A stretch of DNA of 64,000 nucleotides from Bryopsis sp. KO-2023 (GCA_030272585.1 BSYQ01000005.1:2728001-2792000), one strand, 5' to 3'; counted from the stretch's first letter, positions 32,433 through 44,953 are shown. Notes: a model not told the origin generated them from the sequence alone. Numbers and translations: made by a program.

Positions 32433-33754
32433 GACAAAAAAATAGGAATAGGAAAGAAAGAACGCTGGGAAATAGATAGAAGTAACCGAGACTGTGTGCG
32501 TGGGCCTCTGATAGTGAGAACGCTGGTCGCGGTGTTTGAATCGGAGTAGTTTTCGGCCTGTCACGGGCTTTTTTCGTTTTTCTGAGCGATATTTTTGTAT
32601 CGTTTGGTTTGTTTCTCGCGGTGAATACACCGGAACGAGTTTTTGGTACGTGTTGGTGGCTGTGCTGCCTTGTTTCTATCGGCTGCGTGCGTTTGTAGCG
32701 TTGCTGGTGGAGTTTTTTGAATCACTTTTTTGATTTTCGAGCGAATTGGTGGTATTGCGCCCAAGAGGGAGTGGTGCTGCGTTGGGACTTGTCTGCTGCG
32801 GTGTGGTAGAAAGAAAGGGTGACCGTGCAGTCCTTTTTTCGTCCTGTTTGCTCGCTATTTGGATCGCTGATAGTTTGACGTCCGGTTGGATTACTCTAAC
32901 CGCTTTTTGATAAGTGCTGGGATACCGCGACAGCTCTGGTGAACGTGCGGCACGATCGAGGTCTACAGGTTGTGCGCGACGGTTGGAGGTATTGTCTTTG
33001 CTCTTGCTCGGAGTGATTGACTGGGAAGGAAAGGAAAGATCAGGAAAAGTACGGTACAGGAACTCGTTTTCTCGCTTTTGGCTGCTTTCGTTTGGATTCT
33101 GTGACCTTGATACTTGCTGTTCTGCCCTGGTGTTGGTGGGCTTGGTATTGGTGTGCTCTGGTAAGGTATTGGCTGACGCGTTTGGTGTTTGCCGGGACGG
33201 AGTAAAGAGAACGAGTGGGAAAGATCAGCTTTGCGCTTTTATTTTCGACTTTAGTCCCATTCTATTTTGGTATTGGTGTGAACGAGCTGCTGGTTGCTGA
33301 GTCCTGACGCTCTAGAACGACGAGGGCTTGGCACTGGTGAGCAAAAGAGAGGAACATAAAGAAAAAAGACGGTGATCGGCTGGGCGGAGCCACAAAAGAA
33401 TTCATTTAGACTAGAACAGGAAAAAGAAAAGACAGAAAAAGACAACAGGAGTAGTTTTTGATCGACGGAGCCACTGGTTGCTTAGTCCTGACGCTGTAGA
33501 ACGACGAGGACTAAGCCCTAGTGCGCGAAAAGAACAGAACGCCGTCGGAAAAGAAAAGAATAAGGAGAAAACGAACGGAACTACCATCGACTGACGACTT
33601 ATTCCGAGCCCATTTACTCGCTCGAAGTCGCTTTCACAGGATCAACGGAACAACTGCCTCAGAAACTTGTCGCAGTCCTCTAACGAGAACGTCACACCTT
33701 CCTGCGACCACTCACGAAACTCGGATCTGTGAACGCAACGATTAACTGAGAAAG
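32433..33754 (+). other. LINE-2 5' untranslated region
   Basis: About 1.3 kb without a convincing gene. It contains two imperfect copies of a ~60-bp unit (about 33289-33350 and 33468-33530, sharing GTCCTGACGCT and GTAGAACGACGAGG-like words), 180 bp apart. Repeated monomers are often promoters in non-LTR elements; that role is inferred. Confidence 0.55.
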
Positions 33755-35761
33755 ATGGCACCAAAGACGAGGAGCAAGGAAAAAAGATCGGCTCGCGAGG
33801 CGAGCGAAACGCACGACAGGACGGACGAGGTTGCGTCCCCTTCTGCTGAGCGAGGAAAGAGGCGAGGAACGAACATGGACGCGATCTGCCGACGTCTCAC
33901 CTCGGGAACGAAATCCGTTGGTGGATCTGTTGGAGGCAGTGTTTGCAATCCAGGAGACTTGGGATGGGATACAAATGAACCTACTGGAAATGAAACTGTG
34001 GGGAAGAATATTGGAGACACTGAGATGATAGAGAGGAGGAGGCCTGCTGGTGGTACTTCTGGGGAGCTTGGACATGCTGGAGAACATGCCCAATTGTCTG
34101 CTCCAATTACAGCACAGGATGTACAGACACTACAAATTGAAACTCAATCAGATGGTGACCTCCCTACTGAACCTGAATCCACTTCAAAGAGGAAGAAAAA
34201 GCCCAATGTACACACTACACAAGGGAGAAGGCCTGCAGGCACTGCTGGTGGTGATTCTACACCTAAATCCACTATGCTTCCACCAACTGCCCCCAATGTT
34301 GCTGCTGCTGCCTCTATTCCTCCAGTTCGGGTTCCTGATAACCCCTTTGGTTCCCCTTTGGCTCCGGTGGATACATCAGTCCCAATTCATTTTTCTACCC
34401 CTCCTGGATCCCCCACGGCTCCTCGTTCTGATCATGGTCAACCTGAAGGATCAGCACCTCCTAGCTCTGCTGCTCTTCAAAATGTTATCGATGAAGTGAA
34501 GGTTATCAGCTCGGACCTGTCTACTGCCTTACAAGTTGTTAATCGTTTGGCTACATCAATGGAAGAACATCAAGAGTGTTTATCTGCTCAAGCAAAGGCG
34601 TTTAATCGAGAGAAGGAATTTCGTTTGAACCAAGGGGAACGGATTGCTGCGCTGGAACGTACCAATGCTACTGCTGCTCAAGCTATGGAGACTTCGGAGG
34701 GCGAGCTTGCATCTACACAGGAAATGTTCAAGTCACTAACAGCTTTGATTACCCAGAAATCGGGTCAATCACAAAGGGAGGCAAGGGAAAAAGAAAGAGT
34801 TATGTTGGCTACTCTGGAAGCTAATTGACAGGAGTTCACTCAAACAATTAAGCAGTCGGAAGCAACAGCAGCAGCAACCATGGAGACCACCCGACAAGAA
34901 CTTACTGCTCTATTCGCATCTTCTCAAGCAGCCAACGCCCAACAGTTTCTTCAGGTTCAAACCTCGGTGAAGACATTGGAAAACAGTCACAATACTCAAT
35001 TCAGCGAACTTCTTCAAAGGGTGGAACGGGTGGAACAGGGTGGTGGCAGTGGGAGCTCAACACAGTTGGTAGAAACGGTTGCTGCCCTGGATGCTAAAGT
35101 GATTAACCTGATTCAAACCCCAGGTGGTCAGGGTGGAGGGAACACATCACGTTTGGAAGCAGAAGTTGAGGATTTGCGTGAAACGTTGGAAATTCGGGAC
35201 CGAGCGAACAAATTGATTTTCTCCAACTTACCAACGACTCAAGGAGAAACCTCGGCTACTCTGACCTCCTCCATCAACTTCCTGATTTCCAAGCTGGCTG
35301 CTAAGGCTGGAGGTCCTTCCATCACCACGGATTTGGTTGTGTCGGCTTTTCGATTTGGGAGGGGCTCTACTCGCTCTGTGATGGCTACCTGCTCGACCCC
35401 TGAAGCCAGGAACACAGTTCTTACACTGAGGAAGCACATGGAAGCGTAGAAAAACGATATTGGGCTGAGAGATGAGGTTAACCTTATGGACGATACCTGG
35501 GTACGACCGGATCTAACCTATCGCCAACGAAACTTGAAAGCAGCTTCTCGGGAAATCGAACATCGTTTAAAGAGCTGTTTGGGGCAAGAGGGTCTCTCAG
35601 CGGTTTTTTACCGGTCTGGATGTCTGCTGCATGTGCGTATTGAGCCTCCTGGTGGTGCTGGTCGGTCCACTCTGATTCCCATTGACGTTCACTCTCCCTC
35701 CTGGTGGGATGTTCTGCCTCCTGCACTCCATTCCACACTTTCGGCTGCCCCTCCCAGTTGA
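33755..35761 (+). pseudogene. LINE-2 ORF1 (two internal stops)
   Basis: One frame of about 668 codons from ATG 33755 (MAPKTRSKEK), with in-frame TGA at 34826 and TAG at 35447. The N-terminus is basic, followed by a Pro/Ser/Thr-rich region. A long coiled-coil follows (about residues 245-440, heptads around ITQKSGQSQREAREKE and LLQRVERVEQ). An RRM-like module comes next (KLIFSNLP strand), then the ROX-like R-P-D-L-T-Y-R-Q-R-N-L-K block known from L1-type ORF1 proteins. Such proteins coat element RNA. The two stops look like point mutations. Confidence 0.75.
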
Positions 35762-38525
35762 CAGATTTGGTCCTGCCAGGAATCTATTCCTGACAGGACC
35801 GACGGAGTATTACTGGAACCTGGGGGTCATTCGATACGGGCTGTTGTGACGAAAACGAGGAAAATATATCAACACATGATGGTGGTTACAAGGGATGGAG
35901 GACAGAGCGAACATATTGATACCTGCACAAATGCCAATCCAAGTCTGAGTACCCAGCCAATCAGTCAAACACGGGGACTACCTACATCTGGACATCAGCA
36001 GCAGGCTACAACGGCAAATATCAACGGAAGAGGGGTGAACAGCGTACACAACATACAAACAGGCCCCCACACACATCGTCAACACTCGTTTTTTCCCCTC
36101 AGAGTGGGATTCTGGAATGTTGGTCGTCTCTCTCGGCAAAAGCTGTTGGGTTTTTCTGGTCTGCTGGATGAGTTTGATATTCTGGGCATTTGCGAGTTGG
36201 GTACACTTAGCTGGGTGGAGAAAGCTGCTGGTCAGTCCTGGTCGTCTGTTTTGCTGCCCCATCCAAGCTCCAAACATGGTGGTGTTGGTCTTCTGTGGCG
36301 TAAGCTTCCCCACATGTCGGTTCGGGTCATCATGGAACTCAGCTCTCACTGGGTGCTCTGTTGTTCGTTGTCGTTCCAAGGCTTCGATTTGGGAGTGCTG
36401 GTGGTCACCTACAAGCCACACAGGGGGTCAAGATTTACAAGGGAGTTCACATGGGATCATTTGGACACAGTGCTGGTTGGAGTGGGTCTAGTCTCGTCAC
36501 ACATTTTGGTTTTGGGGGACTTCAATACACGGATGGGCCAGTGGCAGGCTGACTCTCTTTTTCCCCTCCCACGAGTTTCAACAGATTCCACTGAACACCC
36601 ACATGCTAAGGGTTTCCAGGCAGTCATTCAGCAACACAATTTGGTTGTTCTCAATGGCAGGGCGTGCTTGGGGGACTCCGAGGGGCGTACAACTTGGTCT
36701 GATGGAAGAACTGCTGCTGTGATGGATTGGGGCTTGTGTTCGCTCAACTGGCTCAAACAGGATGGACCACATATACGGGAAAATGAAAGTGACTCTGATT
36801 TGGGGGAGGATAATACACCGATACCTGCTCTGGCTGACTGCGTGCTCCAGTTCCGTGTACACGAGATGCTGCCTGAATCGGATCATTCTCCTCTCCGAGT
36901 GTTGATTTCCAGACCCCCTCCGGATGTTCAGCTATCCCCTGGCCTACAGGACTGCTCCCCCGACTCGATGGTCATTGATTGGTCTCCAGGAGCGAGCTTT
37001 CTATTCTGGGATCGCTTTTGGGTGTGCTACCAAGAAGTCTGCAGAGCTCTGATGGATCCTTCTACCCCTTTGGCTGATTCCATCGCTATTCTGTCTCGGG
37101 GCATTGATGCGTGCTGCGTTTGGCAACCCAAAAGGGTTTCCTCCCCTGCTCCTGTTTGGACTCCTGAATGTGAATTGGCTCGGAAGCGTTTTCGGAAAGC
37201 TTGGAGATCCTGGTACAAACAAAGACACCGGTTGGACAGTCATTCGATATGGAATTTGGTGAAGGAAACCAAGCAAATATACTATCACATGTTGGAGCTG
37301 GAGAAAAAGAAGACGAATCAAACCTACATTCGGCGTCTGGAATCTGCACGAATAACTGATTCACGGTATTTCTATCAGGAGACCTTGAACTCACGATCAG
37401 TGCCCTCCTGTGATTTGGTGTTGGTGGAGGATTGGACACGGTTCTACACCCAGCTATTTGACTGCCCCCCAGAAAAGGAATTCCCACATCAGGATGTGCT
37501 GTTCTCTCGTTTGAAATCAGTACTGATGGAAGTCAACATAAAGGAGTTCACCTGGGATGATGTTGCACGAGCTTTGGACTCCTTGAAGGCTCGTTCAGCT
37601 CCTGGAAATGATTCACTACATGTATCGTTCTTCCTGGATGGTAGAAAGAGATGGACAAAGCTGCTGCTGCTGGTTGCAAATCGTTGGTGGGGAGGTCAGG
37701 AGGTCCCGCTGGAATGGACTTCTGCACACGTGTTTCCGATTTATAAGGGGAAGGGCTCCAAAACGGATCCATCATCCTACAGGCCAATCACACTGAGCTC
37801 AAACTTCTACAAGATTTTGGCCTATTTGGCGCTGCACCGCCTCCAAGACATTCAATTCCAAAATCGGGGACTTATCAGGATGGGAGCAAGACATGGGATC
37901 ACCTGCATTTTCCAGGGAGGGTTCCAACGTCATTTACGACCGTCACATTGGATTCTCACTCTACTGGTTTTGATTCACCAATCACGGCGTTCGAGGAAGA
38001 CATTATACCTGCTGTTCTTGGACCTCACCAAAGCATTTGACCGAACCAACAGAGCACTCCTGTGGATGGGCCTGGAGCTGCAAGGAACGCCTCCACCATT
38101 TTTGCTTGCTCTGAAGCACCTGCTGGATGGAGCACAGTTCGCGGTTAAAACACAAGGATACATCACACCCCCAATCCCTCAAAGAAATGGAGTTCGACAG
38201 GGCTGCCCCTTGTCCCCCGTACTATTTACGACCAGTCATGATCGTTTCTTGTTCTGGTTTCAGAGCATGAGCCTTTCCTTCCCTGTACTACGTTTAAAAC
38301 CCCCCCCTGTAGCTTCTCGGGTAGCTCAAACAGTGGAGAGGAGTTTACATACCCAGGATCAAGGGTACAGTAGAGAGGGAGGAGAGGGAAGTGGGGAGGA
38401 TAACCCAGCAGCATCTATTCCATCTATTATCAATTCTGGGAGAGAAGGAGGAGGGGTACAGGCATCACGCGAGGTGACTGCAGGTGGATCAGGTGGAAAT
38501 TCGACATCACATCTTTCGGGACAAA
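35762..38525 (+). pseudogene. LINE-2 ORF2 N-terminal part: endonuclease and RT
   Basis: Same frame as ORF1 and separated from it only by the TGA at 35759; no ATG occurs before about 35876. The endonuclease has FWNVGRLS, ICELGTL, VLGDFNTRMGQW and ESDHSPLRV, giving the catalytic Asn, Glu, Asp/Asn and Asp-His. The RT has KARSAPGNDSLH, SSYRPITLSS, LFLDLTKAFDRTN (first Asp) and NGVRQGCPLSPVLF. A Gly/Ser/Glu-rich linker (about 38330-38525) leads to the gypsy B insertion. The frame resumes at about 42288 with the second catalytic pair. Confidence 0.85.
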
Positions 38526-38544
38526 AGAGGATCATAATCATCAG

Positions 38545-41500
38545 ATGTCAATGTCCTTCAAAGCATTAATTTCTGGTTCTCCTGGTCAAGTCTTGTTCGA
38601 CTCTGGCGCCGCTGGCTTAGCCTATATCTCAAAGCACTACTGCGAAAGCATAGGGTTGAGTTACAGGTGTACAAAAGGTCAACAAGTTGAGATGGCTGAT
38701 GGCAGTCCCTTACATGTTGTTGGGGTCACCTCGATTAACTTGCGAATGCAAGGCTTGCGGATGAAAATCGAGTGTCAAGTGATCACTGCCAAGCATTTTG
38801 ATTTGTACCTTGGGGATGTGTGGTTACGCAATCACCGAGTTCTGATGGATTTCACTGTGGGCAGTGCATCGGTTCTATCCACACGGGGAAACCGACTCAC
38901 GTTACGGCCTGATTTGGCGTTACGTGCCCCTACTCCGTCAAATGCACGGATCAATCCCTTATTGAGTGTCTCACAAGTGAAAAGGCGGTTGAAGAAATCT
39001 TCGCTTTCACCTTTTCTTGTGTTGGTTCGGGAGGTCCCGCACCCTGTTGAGGGGGAGGAACCTGGGGTACCCGAAACTGAATCCCTTCCATCTGTGTCTC
39101 ATTCAAGTGAGTTGGAAAACTTGTTGAATGAATATGAGGACAGATTTGCGGATGAGTTGGCTGAATGTCCACCCGCTCGTGAAGAGGATGCAGCGATCGA
39201 TCTTATCCCTGGAGCGAAACCGGTTCATAGACCTATGTTTCGGTATACGTCAGAGGAAAGAAAAGAGATCGAGGAGCAAATCGCTGACATGTTGAGAAAG
39301 GGTTTGGTGAAACCAAGTTGTAGTCCATGGGGAGCGCCTATCTTGTTTGTGCCCAAACCTGATGGTTCCCGGCGCATGTGCGTTGACTATAGAGGGTTGA
39401 ACAAACTCACGATCAGGAATCAATATCCTCTACCAAGGATAGATGATCTCCTTGATCAATTGCAAGGTGCGAAGTTCTTTTCGGCCTTGGATTTAAAAGC
39501 AGGGTACTGGCAACTTCGGGTGAAGGAACCAGACCAACCGAAGACTGCTTTTAAGACCCCGTTTGGTCTGTATGAATATCGGGTGTTGCCGATGGGTTTG
39601 TGCAACGCACCAGCGATATTCCAGACTTGGATGAATCGGGTGTTCACTGGTATGATTGGGAAGTCGGTCCTGATATACTTGGATGATATACTCGTATTCA
39701 GCAAAACCCCCGAGGAGCATGTGCAACATTTACGAGCCGTGATGGAACGGTTGCGTGAGCACAAGGTCTTTCTTAAGAAGTCAAAGTGTGATTTCTTCAA
39801 GAATGAGCTCCATTATCTTGGTTTTGTGGTGAACCGAGACGGTATTACGGTGGATACTCGTAAGACTGCAAAGGTGTTCGAATGGCCTGTCCCGAAGGAT
39901 GTAAGTGAGTTACGTTCTTTCCTTGGGCTGTCGAATTACTTTCGGAGGTTTGTGCAAGGGTACAGCAAACTTGTTGCCCCACTCACTAACTTGCTTAGGA
40001 AGGGCAAGGAGTGGAGTTGGACTGAGGATTGTCAAAAGGCATTCAAAGGAGTTAAGGAAAGCTTAACGAATGCGCCTTGTTTGGCAATGCCTAACTTCGA
40101 TAAGGATTTCGAAGTGATTGCTGATGCTTCGGATTATGCAATCGGGGCAATCTTGTTGCAAGAGGGACATCCAATAGCTTTCGAAAGTCGGAAGTTATCT
40201 GGAGCACAACTTAATTGGAGCACCGGGGACAAGGAAATGTTCGCCGTGGTACATGCTCTGAAGTTGTGGCGATGCTACTTGGATGTGCGTATGTTTAAGG
40301 TGGTGTGTGATCATCAGCCTAATACATATTTCCATTCCCAAGAAAGTCTTTCACGGAGATCGGCACGTTGGCTCGAAGTCCTCCAGGGGTTTCGGTTCGA
40401 GTGGGAATACAGGCCGGGTCGGACGAACGTGGCAGATCCCTTGTCACGATATCCGTCGTATTCTCAGCAGATCGGAATACTCTCGGAGCTAGGAGGTGGC
40501 CAGAAACGACCAACTTGGAAAGGGGATCCGTCCTCGCCCCGGACCGGTACGTCGGTGCTTTGTGATAGAATTCTTGAGGGGTTGGCACAAGATGAGTGGT
40601 TTGAAACCAGTGAGGTCGCCGCTCATGGTTGTCACTATGACTCAGGCTTGTGTTGGAATGGGGCACGTATAGTGGTACCTGATTGGGATGGCTTAAGGCA
40701 AGAGATCCTGATTGGAAGTCATGAAAGTGTGTATGCCGGACACTTTGGGATCCGCAAGACTCAAAGGGCAGTTTTGAAACACTTTTGGTGGCCTGGCGTT
40801 GAGGGTGATATCGCAAACTTTGTGAAAGGATGTGATTCGTGTCAGAGGAATAAGCACCGACGCGGCAAGGTGCCAGGTCCTCTACAACCTTTACGTATAC
40901 CGGATGGTAGATGGGAATCAGTATCCATGGATTTGATTACTGATTTGCCTAAGTCGGGTTCGAGTGGATTCGATGCCATCATTGTCTTCGTAGACAGGCT
41001 CACAAAGATGGTTCGATGTGTTGCTACACATACGACTTGTGATGCGGTTGAATCGGCGAGGCTGTTTGTTGGTGAGGTTTTCCGTTCACACGGTCTTCCT
41101 AAGACTCTCATCAGTGACAGGGATACAAGGTGGACGTCAAAATTCTTCAAGGAATTGTGTCGTACCTTGGGAGTCAATCAGGCGTTATCGACGGCTTTCC
41201 ATCCACAGACTGATGGTCAGACCGAGGCGATGAATAGGGTCCTCGAGGATACCCTGAGACATTTCGTTGGACCACGCCAGAATGATTGGAGTGATTTGTT
41301 ACCAGTGGTGGAATTTGCAATGAATAATTCCAAGTCAATGGCCACTGATGAGACGCCGTTCTTCTTGAACTACGGTAGAGATCCGTGGACGCCGTTGACG
41401 GTGCAACTCCCTACCAGAGGATCAGGTGATCAAGGTGGGACGAGTAAGACCCAAGTGGGGGTACCGGCGGTGAAGAAGATGACTGAGGACATTCGCGAGG

Positions 41501-42054
41501 CGATTGTCAGGGCAAAGCGGTGTTTGGAAGCGGCTCAGCAAAGGATGAAATCTTATGCTGATGCACGCAGACGTCCGGTAGATGTTCAAGTGGGAGATAT
41601 GGTCTTGCTGGATGCTAGACATATTAAACTGAAACATCCCGGCAGGAGGAAGTTGTTGCCACGATGGTTGGGTCCTTTCCGCGTTTTGGAAGGTGTCCAA
41701 AAGCGAAGGTCGATGGCCGAACAGGTTGCATTCCGGCTGGAACTGCCTGAGTCACTTCCGATCCACCCGGTCTTTCATGCTTCACTTCTGAAGAGGTATT
41801 GGAAGCATGGTAGGACACAACCTCCGCCACCTCCAGTTGAGATTGAGGGTGAGCTTGAGTTTGAGGTTGAGAAACTCCTCGACTACCGAGAGGTAAAGAC
41901 AGGTCGACGAGTAGTCCCGCAATACTTGGTGAAGTGGTTGGGATACTCGCATGAGCATAACTCATGGGAGCCCGAAGCAAATCTGGAGAATGCTCGGGAT
42001 ATGATTGAGGAATATAAGAAACCAACGTTGGTTGCTCCGAAACCAACTGTTTAG
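38545..42054 (+). pseudogene. Gypsy B pol, copy 3 (gag missing)
   Basis: A 1169-codon open frame with protease (LFDSGAAG), RT ([21 protein letters not shown]), RNase H (DASDYAIGA), integrase (HFGIRKT...CDSCQRNKH; MDLITDLP; ISDRDTRW; HPQTDGQTEAMNR) and an in-frame chromodomain (YLVKWLGYSHEHNSWEPE). It lacks gag, leader and a 5' LTR upstream, so it cannot be an element by itself, but it preserves the complete family B C-terminus that copy 2 has lost. The last few codons cross into the inverted primer site. Confidence 0.92.
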
Positions 42055-42287
42055 AACCTCTCCTGCACGACCTTGTCGCCAAAAGAAGCCCCCTGGACAG
42101 CCCCTTGAAGTCCTTTAACCCTCCAACCCCATGGGTCCCATCAACCACGTGGAGGAACCTAGCAAGCTAGGCGGACACCCTGTCCAGTCACATCACCCAT
42201 CAGGGGGATGTGACATCGACCACTCACTACACCACGCCACCCACGTGGCTAGTGGAGGCGGCACACTCAGGCAAGGAGGGCATAACA
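42034..42287 (-). repeat. Inverted gypsy B LTR with primer site, copy 3
   Basis: GCTCCGAAACCA (42034-42045) followed by the 240-bp LTR in the minus orientation (42048-42287). This is the 5' end of a minus-strand element, opposite to the pol sequence it abuts. Confidence 0.9.
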
Positions 42288-44266
42288 ACAACTCAACACC
42301 AAGCCTACATTACCTCTGGAGGTGGTGATCCCTGCTCTCCTGTGGGCTGACGATACTGCTGGGCTGCTGACGGACCACCGAGACATTGCACCTGCGTTGG
42401 AAGCTGTTGATGATTATGGATCCACATTTGGAGTGGAACAGAACCAGGGGAAGCTCCAAGTATTGCCCTTCTGTCCAGGAGGCAGGGACACCTACACATA
42501 CAAAGGCACAGAACATTCGATGAACAGGACAGCGAAATATTTGGGGGTTACATTGAGTTCAACAGGGAATGTGTTTTCGGCTCAACATTTGGAGATCTAC
42601 AAAAAGATGGTGCAAAAAACAAAGTGGATTTCGGAAAGGATCAAGATTCTGGGGGTCACAAGTCCAAAAGCGGCGTACCAATTGTTTACTACGGTGGTCC
42701 TACCCGGGATTGCGTATGGTCGTGAGCTTTGGTTTCCCTCCATGCCCCTCCACCTCTTGGCGAAGTTGGAATCCCTCCACTGCCGGTTCATTGAGGCTTG
42801 TCTCATGGGAAATGGAGCTTACAGGCGGGGTGCCACCCATCCAGTTTGGGTTTTACAAGAGAGAGAGAGAGGATCTGGATCAGGGGTTTCTTTTGGAGCA
42901 GCTGCTGGACTACCTGCACACCCTATACACCACCAACAGGGACAAAGCAGCACCACACAGGATACAGGGGAAGGAACAGGAAGCACAAGGAGAACACAGG
43001 AACAATGGAGACAGGCAATTCCTAACCATACCATGCTGCTGATTGAAATGGGGGCGAAGAGTGTGGAGTTCCATTTGACCAAGCAGCTATTTCGGTTTGT
43101 TAACACCCTGCCTGCTCACCCCCATCTCCTGGTGAGGATGGTTACTGCAGCTCTACCTATCGCAGAGAAGGCAACTGGCTCATGGTTAAGGGATGTCAAG
43201 AAAATTACCACCCAATGGGGCATTGAACTTAATTTGGGTCAACCTGGCTTGGAGGAAGATGACCTGGACGCTATTCTTACCGCTCAAGGGGAGTCCCCGC
43301 TCGTTCCACCCTCCTACGCTACTGGAGCCGTTGGGACATCGCCGCAGGGTCCTCAGCAGGGGTCGCAGCACTCGCATCATGGGCAGCAGGGAGGGTTTCG
43401 CTCGCAATCGGGATGGAGGGAGAGAAAAACACCTGCAGTGGACATTCGTCAGTGGACAACGTTATACAAAGCAAAACAGCGAGAGAAGCTAGCAGAGAGC
43501 GTTCGGTTCCAGTGTTTCTACAGCAAGGTAAATCCCAATTTAAAACCCTCACCAGGGCTGCACTCATTTCCGTCGCGCTTCTCCCGAAGCTTATATCATG
43601 GCTTCCGCTTGGGGCTCCACTCCCTGCGCGCTAGGTCGGCCGAAGGTCGATGCCCTCTCTGTCTTCGCTACGGTCGTGGCGAACTCGCTGGTGAAGGGGT
43701 GGTGTGGTGCGCGGGGGTTCGGCGAGGAGGATAACGGGACAGCTAACGTGGATCTGGAAACGGAATCACACTTCCTGTTTTCCTGTCCGACATTGGGATT
43801 CGTTCGAGATCTGACGACCGACATGGAGCTCGCTGGATGTACGACGCTGACGGAATTATTCTCGGCGAAGAATCATCGTGGGGTGACTCAGTTAATTCGA
43901 CGATTAGCACGAGCACGACAGGTGCTGCTGAGTGATTCTACTACAACTCTGGAGGAGGTACGACGGCAGCTGCTGCGGACGGATCCGCTGTACGTAACGA
44001 AGGATACGACGAATGTGAGAGGGGAAGCTGCTGACGGTGACGATCATGGAATCGACGACCGTGATCCTGGCGACGAAGACGACGACGCCGACGCCGACGA
44101 CGCCGACGCCGACGACGCCGACGTGAACGCGCGCGCTCTCGCAGCGCTTTTTGGGGTTACGCCCCAGTCAGTGGACGCCCACGCTACAGCAGAGCGCGCG
44201 ACTGGAGGCGATTTCGATCCTGATATCGATTCTGGATTGGTGGAGGGAGTTAATGATCCACAGTAA
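42288..44266 (+). pseudogene. LINE-2 ORF2 C-terminal part: RT palm, thumb, zinc finger
   Basis: Starts in frame with the pre-insertion ORF2 sequence and carries LLWADDTAGLL, a WADD variant of the catalytic YADD box. The KYLGVTL block and a thumb region (GIAYGRELW) follow. After a GAGAGA run near 42858 the preferred frame shifts and later returns. A Cys/His finger is split by another shift near 43690 (CPLC in one frame, ESHFLFSCP in the next). It ends in an acidic Asp/Ala repeat (DADADDADADD) and a TAA at 44264. Not functional as it stands. Confidence 0.75.
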
Positions 44267-44717
44267 CCAGAAAAACAGAAAGAGTATTCAGAAAAACAGA
44301 AAAACTTAACAACAGACCAAAGAAAAAGACCAAACAGACCTAGAGGGACTTTCTTTTTTGAGGAATTGCATTCAGCATTTGGGTAAACAAGAGAATCAGA
44401 TTACAGAAAGGGAAAACAGGGATGAGGGACTTTAATTTTTTGGAAGAACTGCATTCAGCACTTTGGTAAACATGGGAATCAGAGGTTCAGTACTTCTTAG
44501 TCATTGGATATTCACTTTTTTGGGTTCCTAAAAGAAAAAACGACGACTCTGATCCGATTTTGTACTTGATTTTGATTAGGCTTTGGATCTTGCGAACAGT
44601 ATATTTTGGTAGTGGGGCACTTTAGTCGAACATCGAACATTGGTATTATTACAGGGGAAAACGGCCGAGTGTAGGCTGACTCCCCTTTTGATCGAACCCA
44701 TGTAATCGACGCTGATT
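44267..44717 (+). other. LINE-2 3' untranslated region
   Basis: Noncoding, A-rich at first. It contains a duplicated unit of about 60 bp (44342-44398 and 44423-44482, both with GAGGGACTTT and GCATTCAGCA). It ends against the first 18 nt of tRNA-Arg without a long poly(A). Confidence 0.6.
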
Positions 44718-44735
44718 CCATTGCGCCACGGGTGC
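44718..44735 (-). pseudogene. tRNA-Arg 5' fragment
   Basis: Minus-strand GCACCCGTGGCGCAATGG is identical to the 5' end of tRNA-Arg(TCT) at 59998-60015. The gene is cut in the D loop by the LINE-2 3' end. Homology with the second array unit starts here. Confidence 0.85.
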
Positions 44736-44879
44736 TCACGAGGGATGGTTCCCCACGAGGCCGCAACGAGCGGCGAAAAGAAGGACAAGAGGGGGGAAAA
44801 CGGGTGCCCTTTTGACGGGCCGTGGCGTTTCCACGTCGACCCCCACGGGGAATGACTCGTGATGACTCATTCTGAATGA

Positions 44880-44953
44880 GCCCGCTTAGCTCAGATGGCC
44901 AGAGCGCGCCCTTCGTAAGGGCGAGGCCGAGAGTTCGACTCTCTCAGTGGGCA
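44880..44953 (+). tRNA. tRNA-Thr(CGT), array unit A
   Basis: 74 nt; acceptor GCCCGCT pairs with AGTGGGC, five-pair anticodon stem CGCCC/GGGCG with loop TTCGTAA. No intron, no encoded CCA. Second copy at 60149. Confidence 0.93.

Larger units (their letters stand above)
38526..42287 (+). mobile_element. Gypsy B copy 3, rearranged (pol joined to an inverted LTR)
   Basis: 38526-42033 is gypsy B pol on the plus strand, from just before protease to just after the chromodomain. At 42034 it joins, with GGTT microhomology, a primer site and LTR in the opposite orientation (42048-42287). No LTR exists at the left end. The flanking LINE-2 sequence (GGACAA | ACAAC) suggests an original ACAAC target site whose left duplicate was trimmed. 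Inversion or self-integration of a nascent copy would explain it. Confidence 0.85.
32398..44717 (+). mobile_element. LINE-2, non-LTR retrotransposon with gypsy B copy 3 inside
   Basis: Long 5' untranslated region, ORF1 (33755-35761), ORF2 (35762 on) with endonuclease and RT, interrupted at 38526-42287 by gypsy B copy 3, then RT end, thumb and zinc-finger regions to about 44270, then a 3' untranslated region that stops inside a tRNA-Arg gene (44718). Nonsense codons in ORF1 and frameshifts in ORF2 make this copy inactive. The exact 5' limit near 32398 is inferred from the tRNA-like flank. Confidence 0.8.

Noticed and set aside
44512-44790. Minus-strand frames upstream of the tRNA array
   Set aside because: Cover the LINE-2 3' untranslated region and tRNA-Arg stub; no coding features.
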